The notes under the pieces were generated by a model. The model was not told the origin of the DNA, did not search any database, and saw only the letters and a list, made by a program, of their open reading frames with translations. Shown piece after piece: positions 17,729 through 26,394 of a stretch of DNA of 64,000 nt. Source of the stretch: Flavobacterium sp. KACC 22761 (GTDB lineage Bacteria > Bacteroidota > Bacteroidia > Flavobacteriales > Flavobacteriaceae); assembly GCF_034058155.1 (NCBI RefSeq), contig NZ_CP139148.1, positions 1,736,001 through 1,800,000 of the forward strand, given 5' to 3'. Position 1 is the stretch's first letter; every line of letters begins with the position of its first letter. A program made the translations under genes and the position numbers.

Positions 17729-19078
17729 ATGAAAAAATTTTTAAAAGTACTGGCGCTTGCCCTTGTTCTTGCTTTTTTGTATTTCGGATTTACAACTTAT
17801 CCAAAACTTGATTTAATTTCGGGTTTCTCGGCCAAAAGTGTTGCATCCGGACATTTTATGGATCATCGCTCATTGGATTTAATTCAGAAAACCGATAATG
17901 ATATTCATTTATTAGATCTTGCGACAAACACAATTAATGACGCCGGAAAATTTGCAACATCGGCTGTTTATGGTTTGAAAGAAAGAAAAGCAATTTACAG
18001 AGACGGTTTAGGTGCTTTATTGATTAATGACGATTATGATGTTTCAAAACCTTATTTGCTTCCAAAGAGAACAAAATTGGTTAATAATCTTCCGTTTCCA
18101 TATGGAAATAATGAACCAAAAGATACCGCTTTCGCGAATGTGGATTACGCAAAATTAAAAAAGGCAATTGATGATTCTTTTGATAAAAATGGCGGTAAAG
18201 CAAAACGCACTCGTGCGGTTGTTGTTTTATATAAAGACCATTTAATTGCTGAAAAATACGATACAGGTTTCAATAAAGACAGTAAAATTTTAGGCTGGTC
18301 GATGACAAAAAGTATCACAAGTTCAGCATTTGGAGTTTTAGCTAAACAAGGAAAAATTGATATTTACAAACCAGCGCCAATCAAAGAATGGCAAAATGAC
18401 GAGCGTAAAAATATTACCGTAAACGATTTGCTTCATATGAATTCCGGTTTAGAATGGGAAGAAAACTACAGTACAATCTGCGATGCGACTCAAATGCTTT
18501 TCCAGTCTGAAGATATGGGAAAAGTACAAATGGACAAACCAGCAAAATACAAACCAAACACACATTGGTATTATTCTTCAGGAACAACAAACTTATTATC
18601 GAGAATTTTAAGAAGCCAATTTAAAACCCAACAAGAATATCTTGATTTTTGGTACAGCGCCGTAATTGACAAAATCGGAATGAACTCGATGATTGTTGAA
18701 CAAGACATGTCGGGAACTTTCGTGGGTTCTTCTTACGGATGGGCAACACCACGCGATTGGTCAAAATTTGGATTATTATACTTAAGAAAAGGAAACTGGA
18801 ACGGTGAGCAAATCCTCGATGAAAGCTGGGTAAAATATACCGCAACTCCAACGAATACTTCAGAAGGAAAATATGGAGCGCAGTTTTGGTTAAATGCTGG
18901 CGGGAAATTCCCAGATGTTCCTCGTGATATGTTTTATTGTAGTGGATATCAAGGTCAAATGGTAGCGATTATTCCGTCTTTGGATATGGTAATCGTGAGA
19001 ATGGGAGTGAAGGAAGAAGAACCTGGATTTGATTTTAATGGGTTTTTGAAGGGGATAATTTCTTCAGTAAAAAAATAA
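17729..19078 (+). CDS. serine hydrolase of the class C beta-lactamase/penicillin-binding family
   Basis: A 449-residue protein. The start at 17729 (MKKFLKVLALALVLAFLYFGF) gives a signal anchor; an earlier in-frame start at 17669 adds residues of no sense. The SxxK motif is GWSMTKS at about residue 191, the YxS-like motif is HWYYSSGTTNL near 280, and the C-terminal part keeps the family's GYQGQMVAIIPSLDMVIVRM strand. Such enzymes act in the periplasm on peptides or esters; true beta-lactamase activity need not follow. It is transcribed opposite to all suf genes around it. Confidence 0.9.
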   Translation: MKKFLKVLALALVLAFLYFGFTTYPKLDLISGFSAKSVASGHFMDHRSLDLIQKTDNDIHLLDLATNTINDAGKFATSAVYGLKERKAIYRDGLGALLINDDYDVSKPYLLPKRTKLVNNLPFPYGNNEPKDTAFANVDYAKLKKAIDDSFDKNGGKAKRTRAVVVLYKDHLIAEKYDTGFNKDSKILGWSMTKSITSSAFGVLAKQGKIDIYKPAPIKEWQNDERKNITVNDLLHMNSGLEWEENYSTICDATQMLFQSEDMGKVQMDKPAKYKPNTHWYYSSGTTNLLSRILRSQFKTQQEYLDFWYSAVIDKIGMNSMIVEQDMSGTFVGSSYGWATPRDWSKFGLLYLRKGNWNGEQILDESWVKYTATPTNTSEGKYGAQFWLNAGGKFPDVPRDMFYCSGYQGQMVAIIPSLDMVIVRMGVKEEEPGFDFNGFLKGIISSVKK

Positions 19079-19082
19079 AATT

Positions 19083-19177
19083 TAACCGCAAAGACGCTAA
19101 GTAAAAAGCGCAAAGTTCGCAAAGTTTTGTAATAAACCTTTGCGAACTTTGCGTAACCTTTGTGTCTTTGCGGTAAA
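19083..19177. repeat. inverted repeat between convergent genes
   Basis: Words AACCGCAAAGACGCTAAG and CAAAGTTCGCAAAG on the left pair with CTTTGCGAACTTTGCG and TCTTTGCGGT on the right. The structure separates the convergent serine hydrolase and sufD genes and may act as a two-way terminator. Confidence 0.75.
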
Positions 19178-19183
19178 ACCTGA

Positions 19184-20500
19184 CTACAAATCAAATCCTA
19201 AATTCACGCCTAATTTGTTAGCGATGATTTTAGTAATTCTTTGTTTTAATTCTGGTATTTTAATGCTTTCGATAACGGCATTTGAGAATGCGTACATCAA
19301 TAAAGCTTTAGCTTCTTTTTTCGGGATTCCGCGTGACTGCATGTAGAACATTGCTGTTTCATCAAGCTGTCCAACAGTACATCCGTGAGAACATTTTACG
19401 TCATCAGCAAAAATTTCCAATTGAGGTTTTGCATTGATAGTTGCTTTGTCACTCAATAAAATATTATTGCTTTTTTGGAAAGCATTTGTTTTTTGAGCTT
19501 CTTTTTCTACTAATACTTTTCCGTTGAAAACTCCAGTTGAACGATCAGAGAAAATTCCTTTATAATCTTGAAAACTTTCGCAATTTGGTTGTGCGTGATT
19601 TACCAAAGTATAGTGATCAACGTGTTGTTTGTCGTTTAAAATCGAAATTCCGTTTAACGTACTTGTCAATCTTTCGCCAAAATGATAAAAGTTTAAGTTG
19701 TTACGAGTCAAATTTCCACCAAAAGAGAAAGTGTGTACATAAGCATGACTTTCCTGTTGTTGAGAAACGTAAGTATTGTCAATTAAATTCGCTTCGTTAT
19801 TATCGTTTTGAATTTTGTAATAATCAACAATCGCGCGTTTTTGCGCAAAAATCTCAGTAACAGAGTTTGTTAAAACCGGATTTTCATTCAAACTTTGGTG
19901 ACGCTCAATAATTTGAACATGTGAATTTTCACCCACAATAACCAAATTTCTTGGCTGAACCATTAAAGCTGATTCTGCACCAGTTGAGAAATACATAATC
20001 TCAATTGGTTTATCAGCCACTTTTTTCTTCGGAATATTGATAAAAGCACCTTCAATTGCAAATGCAGTATTCAGTGAAGTCAAACTATCATCTTTACTTG
20101 CAATTTGATTAAAGTAAGTGTCAATAATCATTTTATATTTTGGTTTGGTCAATGCCGATGACATTAAGCAAACATCGATTCCGTCATGCGTTGTAGAAGA
20201 CAAATGCGAACTGAAAACGCCATCGATAAATACTAATTTGTACGTATCGATTTCGTGTAAAAAGTATTTTTTTACTTGATTAAATTCGATTGCATTTTCC
20301 TGTTTTGGAAAAACCGTAAAGTCATTTTTTAAGATGGCGTTTAGCGATGTATATTTCCAAGCTTCTTCTTTTTTGGTTGGGAAACCTTTATTTTCGAAGT
20401 TTTTTAAAGCATTTGTGCGTATGTCATGTAAATCTGAATGTACATCGACACGCTCTTCAAAAGCCATAAAAGACGATACTAATTTTTCTTTTAAATCCAT
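19184..20500 (-). CDS. sufD: Fe-S cluster scaffold subunit SufD
   Basis: A 438-residue SufB/SufD-fold protein. Typical features are KKEEAWKYTSL near residue 40, the beta-helix region, and the C-terminal VKCSHGCTVGQLDETAMFYMQSRGI, where the Cys and His residues lie. With SufB and SufC it forms the scaffold on which clusters are built. It lies downstream of sufC, but an S23-like gene and repeats intervene. Confidence 0.95.
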   Translation of the reverse strand: MDLKEKLVSSFMAFEERVDVHSDLHDIRTNALKNFENKGFPTKKEEAWKYTSLNAILKNDFTVFPKQENAIEFNQVKKYFLHEIDTYKLVFIDGVFSSHLSSTTHDGIDVCLMSSALTKPKYKMIIDTYFNQIASKDDSLTSLNTAFAIEGAFINIPKKKVADKPIEIMYFSTGAESALMVQPRNLVIVGENSHVQIIERHQSLNENPVLTNSVTEIFAQKRAIVDYYKIQNDNNEANLIDNTYVSQQQESHAYVHTFSFGGNLTRNNLNFYHFGERLTSTLNGISILNDKQHVDHYTLVNHAQPNCESFQDYKGIFSDRSTGVFNGKVLVEKEAQKTNAFQKSNNILLSDKATINAKPQLEIFADDVKCSHGCTVGQLDETAMFYMQSRGIPKKEAKALLMYAFSNAVIESIKIPELKQRITKIIANKLGVNLGFDL

Positions 20501-20511
20501 TTCTTTTTTTT

Positions 20512-20635
20512 AGTCTTAAAGTCGAAAGTCGAAAGTCGAAAGACTTTAGATTGTCGACTATTTTTATAAAAAAATCATAAACTAAGTTGAGTCTAAACAG
20601 ACTTTACAACTTTCGACTTTATGACTTTTGACTCA
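20512..20635. repeat. GTCGAAA-type heptamer repeat, inverted pair B
   Basis: The left arm reads AGTCTTAAAGTCGAAAGTCG with further GTCGAAA units; the right arm (20600-20633) contains ACTTTCGACTTTATGACTTT. The right arm encodes the last residues and stop codon of the S23-like protein. It borders that gene on its 3' side. Confidence 0.8.
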
Positions 20636-20987
20636 AATATTTAATGAAACCGCTTAATAATTTCGATATTTCTGTTATCGATTCTAAAAGCATTTCAAAT
20701 TCTTCTTTTATAATATATTCTAAATCAAAAGCTAAATATAATTGAGATCTTACTTCTCCTGCTGATGCTTTGGCTACATATAAAAAGTAAATAAACTCTT
20801 TGTCCGTATTTCTTTCAAAGCCTTCTGCTATATTTGATGATATAGAAAGTGATGCACGTCTTATTTGTCTAACAAAATCAAAGTCTTTTTTGAAATTAGA
20901 ATTTTCAGTAATCAAATATATTTTCTTATTGAAGATTCGAGATTTTTGCCAAGAATTTATTTCCTCAAAAGATTTGAACTTACTCAT
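20619..20987 (-). CDS. four-helix-bundle protein, S23 (23S rRNA intervening-sequence) family
   Basis: A 122-residue protein matching the S23/IVP family: a helix pair with FVRQIRRASLSISSNIAEGF and then FIYFLYVAKASAGEVRSQLY. Family genes occur in 23S rRNA intervening sequences and scattered in intergenic sites; their biochemical role is unclear. Here it lies between sufC and sufD on the same strand, enclosed by two copies of the GTCGAAA repeat, and its C-terminal SQKS is encoded within the repeat. This looks like an inserted unit. Confidence 0.88.
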   Translation of the reverse strand: MSKFKSFEEINSWQKSRIFNKKIYLITENSNFKKDFDFVRQIRRASLSISSNIAEGFERNTDKEFIYFLYVAKASAGEVRSQLYLAFDLEYIIKEEFEMLLESITEISKLLSGFIKYLSQKS

Positions 20988-20995
20988 ATTGTATT

Positions 20996-21034
20996 TTCGA
21001 CTTTACGACTTTTGACTTTCGACTTTATGACTGA
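20996..21034. repeat. GTCGAAA-type heptamer repeat, copy next to sufC
   Basis: The tract reads in tandem units such as CGACTTTACGACTTTTGACT and ends one base before the sufC stop codon. It flanks the 5' side of the S23-like gene and matches the right arm at 20600-20633. Confidence 0.8.
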
Positions 21035-21781
21035 CTAATTCTCTGCCTTGATCCAATCGTATCCTTTTTCTTCTAATTCGTAAGCCAATTCTTTTCCTCC
21101 AGATTTTACGATTCTTCCGTTGTAAAGAACGTGAACGAAATCAGGAACGATATAATCTAGCAAACGTTGGTAGTGCGTGATCACGATAATTGCGTTTTTG
21201 TCGCTTTTTAATTTGTTCACTCCGTTAGCCACAATTCTTAAAGCATCGATATCAAGACCAGAATCCGTTTCGTCAAGGATTGCTAATTTTGGCTCTAACA
21301 TTGCCATTTGAAAAATCTCGTTTCTTTTTTTCTCTCCTCCAGAAAAACCTTCATTTAAAGAACGAGATAAAAATTTACGGTCAATTTCCAACAGCTCCGA
21401 TTTCTCACGAATAACTTTCAGCATTTCGTTTGCCGGCATTTCTTCTTGTCCGTTTGCTTTACGAGTTTCGTTGATTGCCGTTTTCATGAAGTTAGTAACG
21501 CTAACTCCAGGAATTTCTACCGGATATTGAAACGAAAGGAAAACACCTTTGTGTGCTCTTTCTTCTGGAGCTAAATCAGCAAGATCTTCTCCGTCAAGAA
21601 TTACCTCTCCATCTGTTACTTCATAATTTTCATTTCCTGCAATAACAGCAGAAAGTGTACTTTTTCCAGAACCGTTTGGTCCCATTATCGCGTGAACTTC
21701 TCCAGCTTTAACTTCTATATTAATTCCTTTCAGGATTTCTTTATCACCAATCGCGGCGTGAAGGTTTTTTATTGATAACAT
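21035..21781 (-). CDS. sufC: Fe-S assembly ATPase SufC
   Basis: A 248-residue ABC-type ATPase of the SufBCD complex. Walker A is GPNGSGKSTL near residue 34, the signature is the SufC-specific EGFSGGEKKRNEI near 147, and Walker B is LAILDETDSGLDID. It is soluble and has no membrane partner. The stop codon abuts a repeat tract. The start codon is followed upstream by the flavodoxin-like gene. Confidence 0.97.
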   Translation of the reverse strand: MLSIKNLHAAIGDKEILKGINIEVKAGEVHAIMGPNGSGKSTLSAVIAGNENYEVTDGEVILDGEDLADLAPEERAHKGVFLSFQYPVEIPGVSVTNFMKTAINETRKANGQEEMPANEMLKVIREKSELLEIDRKFLSRSLNEGFSGGEKKRNEIFQMAMLEPKLAILDETDSGLDIDALRIVANGVNKLKSDKNAIIVITHYQRLLDYIVPDFVHVLYNGRIVKSGGKELAYELEEKGYDWIKAEN

Positions 21782-21792
21782 TGTTTTTTATT

Positions 21793-22281
21793 TTATATAA
21801 ATGTCAATTCTATTTTTGTTTGTTGGTTTAGGATGTTGGCATTAAAATGCGCGTGTCCTAAATATTCCATGCCTAAATAATCGGCTGATTTTTGAAACGG
21901 TATGTAAAAACTATCTTCGATTTCATTATCGTGTGAATTTGTAATCACTCCAATTTTCTTTCCTCTTAGCTTTCTTCCGGTTTCTTTTTCAATTCGGATT
22001 AAATCTGAAATCCTGTCGAAAAAGACCTTCATAATTCCGCTCATATTATACCAATAAACCGGCGTTGCAAAAATTAAGGTCTCGTATTCTTCCAATATTC
22101 TTCTTATTAAAGGAAGAAAATCATCGTCTATATTTTTGCTTTCGTAATCGTAATACGAAATATTGTAATCACTTAGATTCACTACATCGATGTGATGCTC
22201 TTTAGAAATTTCATCCACAATTTTTGTTGTGTTTCCGTTTTTTCTGGAAGAGCCTAAAATGATGACTTTTTTATTTTCCAT
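21793..22281 (-). CDS. flavodoxin-fold NAD(P)H-dependent oxidoreductase
   Basis: A 162-residue flavoprotein. The FMN phosphate loop is LGSSRKNGNTTKI at the N-terminus and the isoalloxazine loop is TPVYWYNMSGIMKVFFDR. The ATG at 22281 is preferred; a TTG two codons earlier is possible. The gene lies 12 bases from sufC and 8 bases from sufB and is clearly in their operon. It could supply electrons for Fe-S assembly, as reducing partners do in other systems, but that role is inferred from place alone. Confidence 0.85.
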   Translation of the reverse strand: MENKKVIILGSSRKNGNTTKIVDEISKEHHIDVVNLSDYNISYYDYESKNIDDDFLPLIRRILEEYETLIFATPVYWYNMSGIMKVFFDRISDLIRIEKETGRKLRGKKIGVITNSHDNEIEDSFYIPFQKSADYLGMEYLGHAHFNANILNQQTKIELTFI

Positions 22282-22288
22282 CTTCAAA

Positions 22289-23737
22289 TTATCCTACAGA
22301 TCCTTCTAAAGAAATCTCTAATAGTTTTTGAGCTTCAACAGCAAATTCCATTGGAAGTTTATTCAAGACATCTTTACTGAAACCGTTTACAATTAAGGCA
22401 ATCGCTTTTTCAGTCGGAATACCTCTTTGGTTACAGTAGAAAACTTGGTCTTCTCCAATTTTACTTGTAGTTGCTTCGTGCTCGATTTTTGCTGTTGGAT
22501 TTTTACTTTCGATATAAGGGAAAGTATGTGCGCCACAATTGTTACCCATTAATAATGAATCACATTGCGAAAAGTTTCTTGCATTCTCTGCTCTTGGCGA
22601 GATTTGCACTAAACCACGGTAGCTATTTTGAGATTTTCCAGCCGAAATACCTTTAGAAATAATAGTCGATTTAGTGTTTTTTCCTAAATGGATCATTTTA
22701 GTTCCAGTATCGGCTTGTTGGAAATTATTGGTAACAGCAATAGAATAAAATTCTCCAACTGAATTGTCTCCTTTCAATACACAAGAAGGGTATTTCCAAG
22801 TTACAGCAGAACCTGTTTCAACTTGTGTCCAAGAAATTTTAGCGTTTGTTTCGCATAAACCTCTTTTGGTTACAAAGTTGTAAACTCCACCTTTTCCTTC
22901 TTTGTTTCCTGGGAACCAGTTTTGAACAGTTGAATATTTAATTTCAGCATCATCCAAAGCGATTAATTCAACCACAGCAGCGTGTAATTGATTTTCGTCA
23001 CGGCTTGGCGCTGTACATCCTTCAAGGTAAGAAACGTAACTTCCTTCATCAGCAATAACTAGCGTTCTTTCGAATTGTCCAGTTCCTGCTTGATTGATTC
23101 TGAAATAAGTTGAAAGTTCCATTGGGCATTTTACACCTTTTGGAATATAACAGAAACTTCCATCAGAGAAAACTGCTGAGTTTAGCGCTGCGTAGAAGTT
23201 GTCTTTTTGAGGTACAACAGTTCCTAAATATTTTTTTACTAATTCAGGATGTTCTTTAATGGCTTCAGAAATCGGACAGAAAATAATTCCTTTTTCGGCC
23301 AAAGTTTTCTTGAAAGTTGTTGCAACAGAAACAGAATCGACAACAATATCCATAGCGACATTGTTCATCATTTTTTGCTCATCAACAGAAATTCCAAGTT
23401 TTTTGTACATCTCTAATAATTCCGGATCAACATCGTCTAGAGTTTTGTTAGGATCTACTTGTTTTGGAGCTGAATAATAAGAAATCGCCTGAAAGTCTGG
23501 TTTTTCATAACGAACATTTGCCCATTCTGGCTCGATCATTTCTTTCCAAGCGCGGAAAGCCTCGATGCGCCATTCGGTCATCCATTCAGGTTCTTCTTTT
23601 TTAAGCGAAATAGCTCTTACAATTTCTTCGTTTAAGCCAATAGGGAAAGTTTCAGATTCTATATTGGTATAAAATCCGTACTCATATTCTTTAGTTTCCA
23701 GTTCGATTTTTAAATCGTCTTCGGTGTATTTGCTCAT
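22289..23737 (-). CDS. sufB: Fe-S cluster scaffold subunit SufB
   Basis: A 482-residue scaffold protein. Family marks include [29 protein letters not shown]-type [35 protein letters not shown] with the conserved Cys, and the C-terminal [17 protein letters not shown]. It forms the SufB2C2/SufBC2D core where clusters assemble. It is the first of the sufB-flavodoxin-sufC series. Confidence 0.97.
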   Translation of the reverse strand: MSKYTEDDLKIELETKEYEYGFYTNIESETFPIGLNEEIVRAISLKKEEPEWMTEWRIEAFRAWKEMIEPEWANVRYEKPDFQAISYYSAPKQVDPNKTLDDVDPELLEMYKKLGISVDEQKMMNNVAMDIVVDSVSVATTFKKTLAEKGIIFCPISEAIKEHPELVKKYLGTVVPQKDNFYAALNSAVFSDGSFCYIPKGVKCPMELSTYFRINQAGTGQFERTLVIADEGSYVSYLEGCTAPSRDENQLHAAVVELIALDDAEIKYSTVQNWFPGNKEGKGGVYNFVTKRGLCETNAKISWTQVETGSAVTWKYPSCVLKGDNSVGEFYSIAVTNNFQQADTGTKMIHLGKNTKSTIISKGISAGKSQNSYRGLVQISPRAENARNFSQCDSLLMGNNCGAHTFPYIESKNPTAKIEHEATTSKIGEDQVFYCNQRGIPTEKAIALIVNGFSKDVLNKLPMEFAVEAQKLLEISLEGSVG

Positions 23738-23763
23738 TATTTTGTTTATTGTCTAAATAGTTT

Positions 23764-23825
23764 TAAAGTCCAAAGTTTGAAGTCAATTTAGTCTTTATGA
23801 CTTTACGACTTTCGGCTTTTGACTA
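23764..23825. repeat. GTCGAAA-type heptamer repeat, inverted pair C
   Basis: Left arm AAAGTCCAAAGTTTGAAGTC and right arm GACTTTACGACTTTCGGCTT fill the gap between sufB and sufA; the right end supplies the stop codon of sufA. Confidence 0.75.
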
Positions 23826-24152
23826 AAGAGAAAATGATTCTCCGCATCCGCAAGTTCTGCTTGCATTTGGATTGTTGAAAACAAAACCTTTTCCGTTTAA
23901 TCCGCCTGAAAATTCAAGAATTGTTCCGGCTAAATACAGAAATGATTTTTTTTCAACTGCGATTTGTATATCATTATCTACGAATATTTTATCGTCATCT
24001 CCTTTGGTTTTGTCAAATTTTAGATCGTATGACAAACCAGAGCATCCGCCACTTTTCACTCCAACACGTACGTAGTCGTGAGCGGCATCAAAACCATCGT
24101 CAGTCATCAGGTCGATGATTTTCTTTTTGGCTGTATCAGAAACTTTTATCAT
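23823..24152 (-). CDS. sufA: A-type Fe-S carrier (HesB/IscA/SufA family)
   Basis: A 109-residue A-type carrier. The start at 24152 (MIKVSDTAKKKIIDLM) matches the family; an upstream in-frame start at 24200 adds 16 unrelated residues. The three cluster-binding cysteines are in SGGCSGLSYDL and CGCGESFSL at the C-terminus. It transfers clusters from SufBCD to targets and is the most upstream suf gene here, so the promoter at 24262 may drive the whole sufA-B-C-D series. Confidence 0.94.
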   Translation of the reverse strand: MIKVSDTAKKKIIDLMTDDGFDAAHDYVRVGVKSGGCSGLSYDLKFDKTKGDDDKIFVDNDIQIAVEKKSFLYLAGTILEFSGGLNGKGFVFNNPNASRTCGCGESFSL

Positions 24153-24261
24153 TGTTTTTATGGTATTTATCTTTTTCAACATTCCTTTAATATTTATCAA
24201 AAAGTAATCAAATTATTACATTTTAAAGTGCTGTCTGTCAATGTTGAAATGAAATTGTCTG

Positions 24262-24269
24262 CAAAGATA
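24262..24269 (-). promoter_or_regulatory. -7 box upstream of the suf genes
   Basis: TATCTTTG on the minus strand fits TAnnTTTG exactly and lies 109 bases before the sufA start. The long leader is unusual next to the other promoters of this window. The rest of the 366-base gap (24153-24518) shows only AT-rich DNA and the divergent promoter at 24492. Confidence 0.5.
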
Positions 24270-24491
24270 CGACTTAAAAACCTTTTTCCATAACGGTTCA
24301 CATTATTATAACAAATGTTAAAATAGATAGAAGTTATTTTGATGTTCAAAAATTACTAGAAAGTCGCGCTATTCTGCAGAAAATAAAAAGAAACTTACAA
24401 AAAAAGTTTTTGTTTGTTGCCAAATTGTTAAGAGTTGGCAAAAAGAGTTAAAATCCCGTATTTTTACCTGTGCGTAATTTTAAATTTATGG

Positions 24492-24499
24492 TACTTTTG
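24492..24499 (+). promoter_or_regulatory. -7 box of the coiled-coil protein gene
   Basis: TACTTTTG is an exact TAnnTTTG match 19 bases before the ATG at 24519. The -33 element is not clear. Confidence 0.5.
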
Positions 24500-24518
24500 C
24501 AATAAATTATGATAAATC

Positions 24519-25439
24519 ATGAAAAAAAATTACAAAGATAGCTGGATAAAAGCGCTTTTTGCAATTATTTTTATTTTTGGCATTGGAGCCACATATTTGA
24601 TTTTTAGCAGTGAAACAACAGAGATTATAAATGAGCCTAAAAGTAGCAGGCTGGAAATAATTGAACCGGTTTCAGAATCTATGGATCAGGAAAGTATACT
24701 GGACTCTTTGAATAATTTGAAGTTGGCTTATGATGTTGCCATTTATGAAAAAACTGCACTTTCTGCGGAATTGGAAATTGAAAAAAAGAATATTGAGAAT
24801 TTGATGGAAATCATCAGGGCATCAAAAAATCCTTCTGCAGAGCAAATTAAAATTTACCGCAAACAACTTTCGGATCTAAAAACAGCATTAGATGAAAAAG
24901 TAAAAGAGGTTAAAAAACTGAAATCTCAGAATAAAAACTTGCTGACCGAAATCGAAAGCCAAAATGTTGTCATGTACAAGCAAAAAGCAGAAAATGACAC
25001 ATTGATCTCGAAACAGAAAAAACTGGAATCGACTTTAAAAGATGCCGCAAAGCTTTCTTTGAGCAATTTTAAAGTGACGGCTATTAATGAAAAAAGTTCA
25101 GGAAAGGAACAAGAAACGATTAAAGCGAAAAACACCAAAAAACTAAAGATAAGCTTTTCAGTGAATGGAAATTCGGCTTCAAAAAATGGAAAAAAAATCT
25201 ATTATATTCAGGTTTTGGATCAAAAAAATACTGTTTTGGGTGAAAATAAATTGATCGAATTTGGCAATGACAAAGCATTGGTTTACAGTTTTTTGGTTTC
25301 ATGTGATTACCAAGGAAAAACGGCCAATGTTTACGGCGTTTTAAATGATGATTTGAATGCATTTAAAAAAGGAACCTATTTTGTCAATTTCTTTGACAAG
25401 CAAGAAATAATGGGAAGCTCGTCGATTACCTTAGAATAA
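24519..25439 (+). CDS. membrane-anchored coiled-coil protein, hypothetical
   Basis: A 306-residue protein with one N-terminal membrane helix (KALFAIIFIFGIGATYLIF, residues 11-29) and then a long charged coiled coil at about residues 60-185, rich in KKLKSQNKNLL-type heptads. The C-terminal 110 residues are a small beta-rich domain (YYIQVLDQKNTVLGENKLIE). The topology suggests a periplasmic coil anchored in the inner membrane. I do not recognise the family and no neighbouring gene explains it. Confidence 0.8.
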   Translation: MKKNYKDSWIKALFAIIFIFGIGATYLIFSSETTEIINEPKSSRLEIIEPVSESMDQESILDSLNNLKLAYDVAIYEKTALSAELEIEKKNIENLMEIIRASKNPSAEQIKIYRKQLSDLKTALDEKVKEVKKLKSQNKNLLTEIESQNVVMYKQKAENDTLISKQKKLESTLKDAAKLSLSNFKVTAINEKSSGKEQETIKAKNTKKLKISFSVNGNSASKNGKKIYYIQVLDQKNTVLGENKLIEFGNDKALVYSFLVSCDYQGKTANVYGVLNDDLNAFKKGTYFVNFFDKQEIMGSSSITLE

Positions 25440-25488
25440 GTTTCAAAAAGTTTTGCAATGAATTTTTAGTTTAAAGAGCAGGATTTCC

Positions 25489-25496
25489 TAGCTTTG
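25489..25496 (+). promoter_or_regulatory. -7 box of the MBL-fold gene
   Basis: TAGCTTTG, an exact TAnnTTTG match, lies 23 bases before the ATG at 25520. Confidence 0.5.
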
Positions 25497-25519
25497 TTTC
25501 TTTACTAGAAATTATTTAT

Positions 25520-26377
25520 ATGAAACTTTATCCAATAGAATCTGGAAATTTTAAGTTAGATGGAGGCGCTATGTTTGGCGTGGTTCCTAAAACAATCTGG
25601 AATAAAACGAATCCCGCAGATGCTAATAATTTAATTGATATTGCGGCGCGTTGTTTATTGATTGAGGATGGAAATCGTCTTATTTTAATCGATACCGGAA
25701 TGGGCGATAAGCAATCGGAGAAATTTTTTGGTTATTACTCGCTTTGGGGTTCGCATTCTATAGATAAATCACTAGCAAAATATGGTTTTCATCGAGACGA
25801 CATAACTGACGTTTTTATGACACATCTGCATTTTGACCATTGTGGTGGAAGCGTGCAGTGGAATGCAGATAAAACGGGTTATGAGCCAGCTTTTAAAAAT
25901 GCTAAATTCTGGACCAATGAAAATCATTGGGAATGGGCAACAAAACCAAATCCTCGTGAAAAAGCTTCTTTTCTTTCCGAAAATATTCTTCCAATGCAGG
26001 AAAGCGGACAACTGAATTTTGTTGATCGACCAAAAACCGATTTTGGCTTTTCTAGCGAATTAGGTTTCGATATTTATTATGTTGATGGTCATACCGAGAA
26101 GCAAATGATTCCGCATATTAAATACCAAGACAAAACGATTGTATTTTGTGCCGATTTATTGGCGACAGCCGGACATATTCCGCTTCCTTATGTGATGGGA
26201 TATGACACACGACCTTTGTTGACCATGCCCGAAAAAGCCAAATTGCTGAACGCGGCAGCCGATCAAAATTATTATTTATTCTTGGAGCATGATGCTCACA
26301 ATCAAATTATCACTGTTGAACATACCGAAAAAGGCGTTCGTTTGAAAGAGGTATTTACTTGTGAAGCTATTTTTTAG
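25520..26377 (+). CDS. MBL-fold metallohydrolase (lactonase-like)
   Basis: A 285-residue cytoplasmic metallo-beta-lactamase-fold enzyme. The zinc motif HLHFDHCGG (HxHxDH) lies near residue 100, DTGMGD precedes it, the later histidine is in VDGHTEKQM and the bridging Asp in FCADLLATAGH, with a final His in LEHDAH. The overall pattern resembles AttM/AiiA-type lactonases, but this branch includes many hydrolases and the substrate is open. It converges on the DUF481-like gene with an 17-base gap. Confidence 0.9.
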   Translation: MKLYPIESGNFKLDGGAMFGVVPKTIWNKTNPADANNLIDIAARCLLIEDGNRLILIDTGMGDKQSEKFFGYYSLWGSHSIDKSLAKYGFHRDDITDVFMTHLHFDHCGGSVQWNADKTGYEPAFKNAKFWTNENHWEWATKPNPREKASFLSENILPMQESGQLNFVDRPKTDFGFSSELGFDIYYVDGHTEKQMIPHIKYQDKTIVFCADLLATAGHIPLPYVMGYDTRPLLTMPEKAKLLNAAADQNYYLFLEHDAHNQIITVEHTEKGVRLKEVFTCEAIF

Positions 26378-26394
26378 ATTCTTTAATAAAATTA

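Noticed and set aside
17729..19078. Calling the serine hydrolase a beta-lactamase resistance gene
   Set aside because: The SxxK and YxS motifs are shared by esterases and peptidases of the same fold; nothing here shows activity on beta-lactams.
20512..20545. Tandem GTCGAAA units as origin iterons or CRISPR-like repeats
   Set aside because: The tracts are short, form inverted pairs at gene ends, and lack DnaA boxes, a replication gene or spacer structure.
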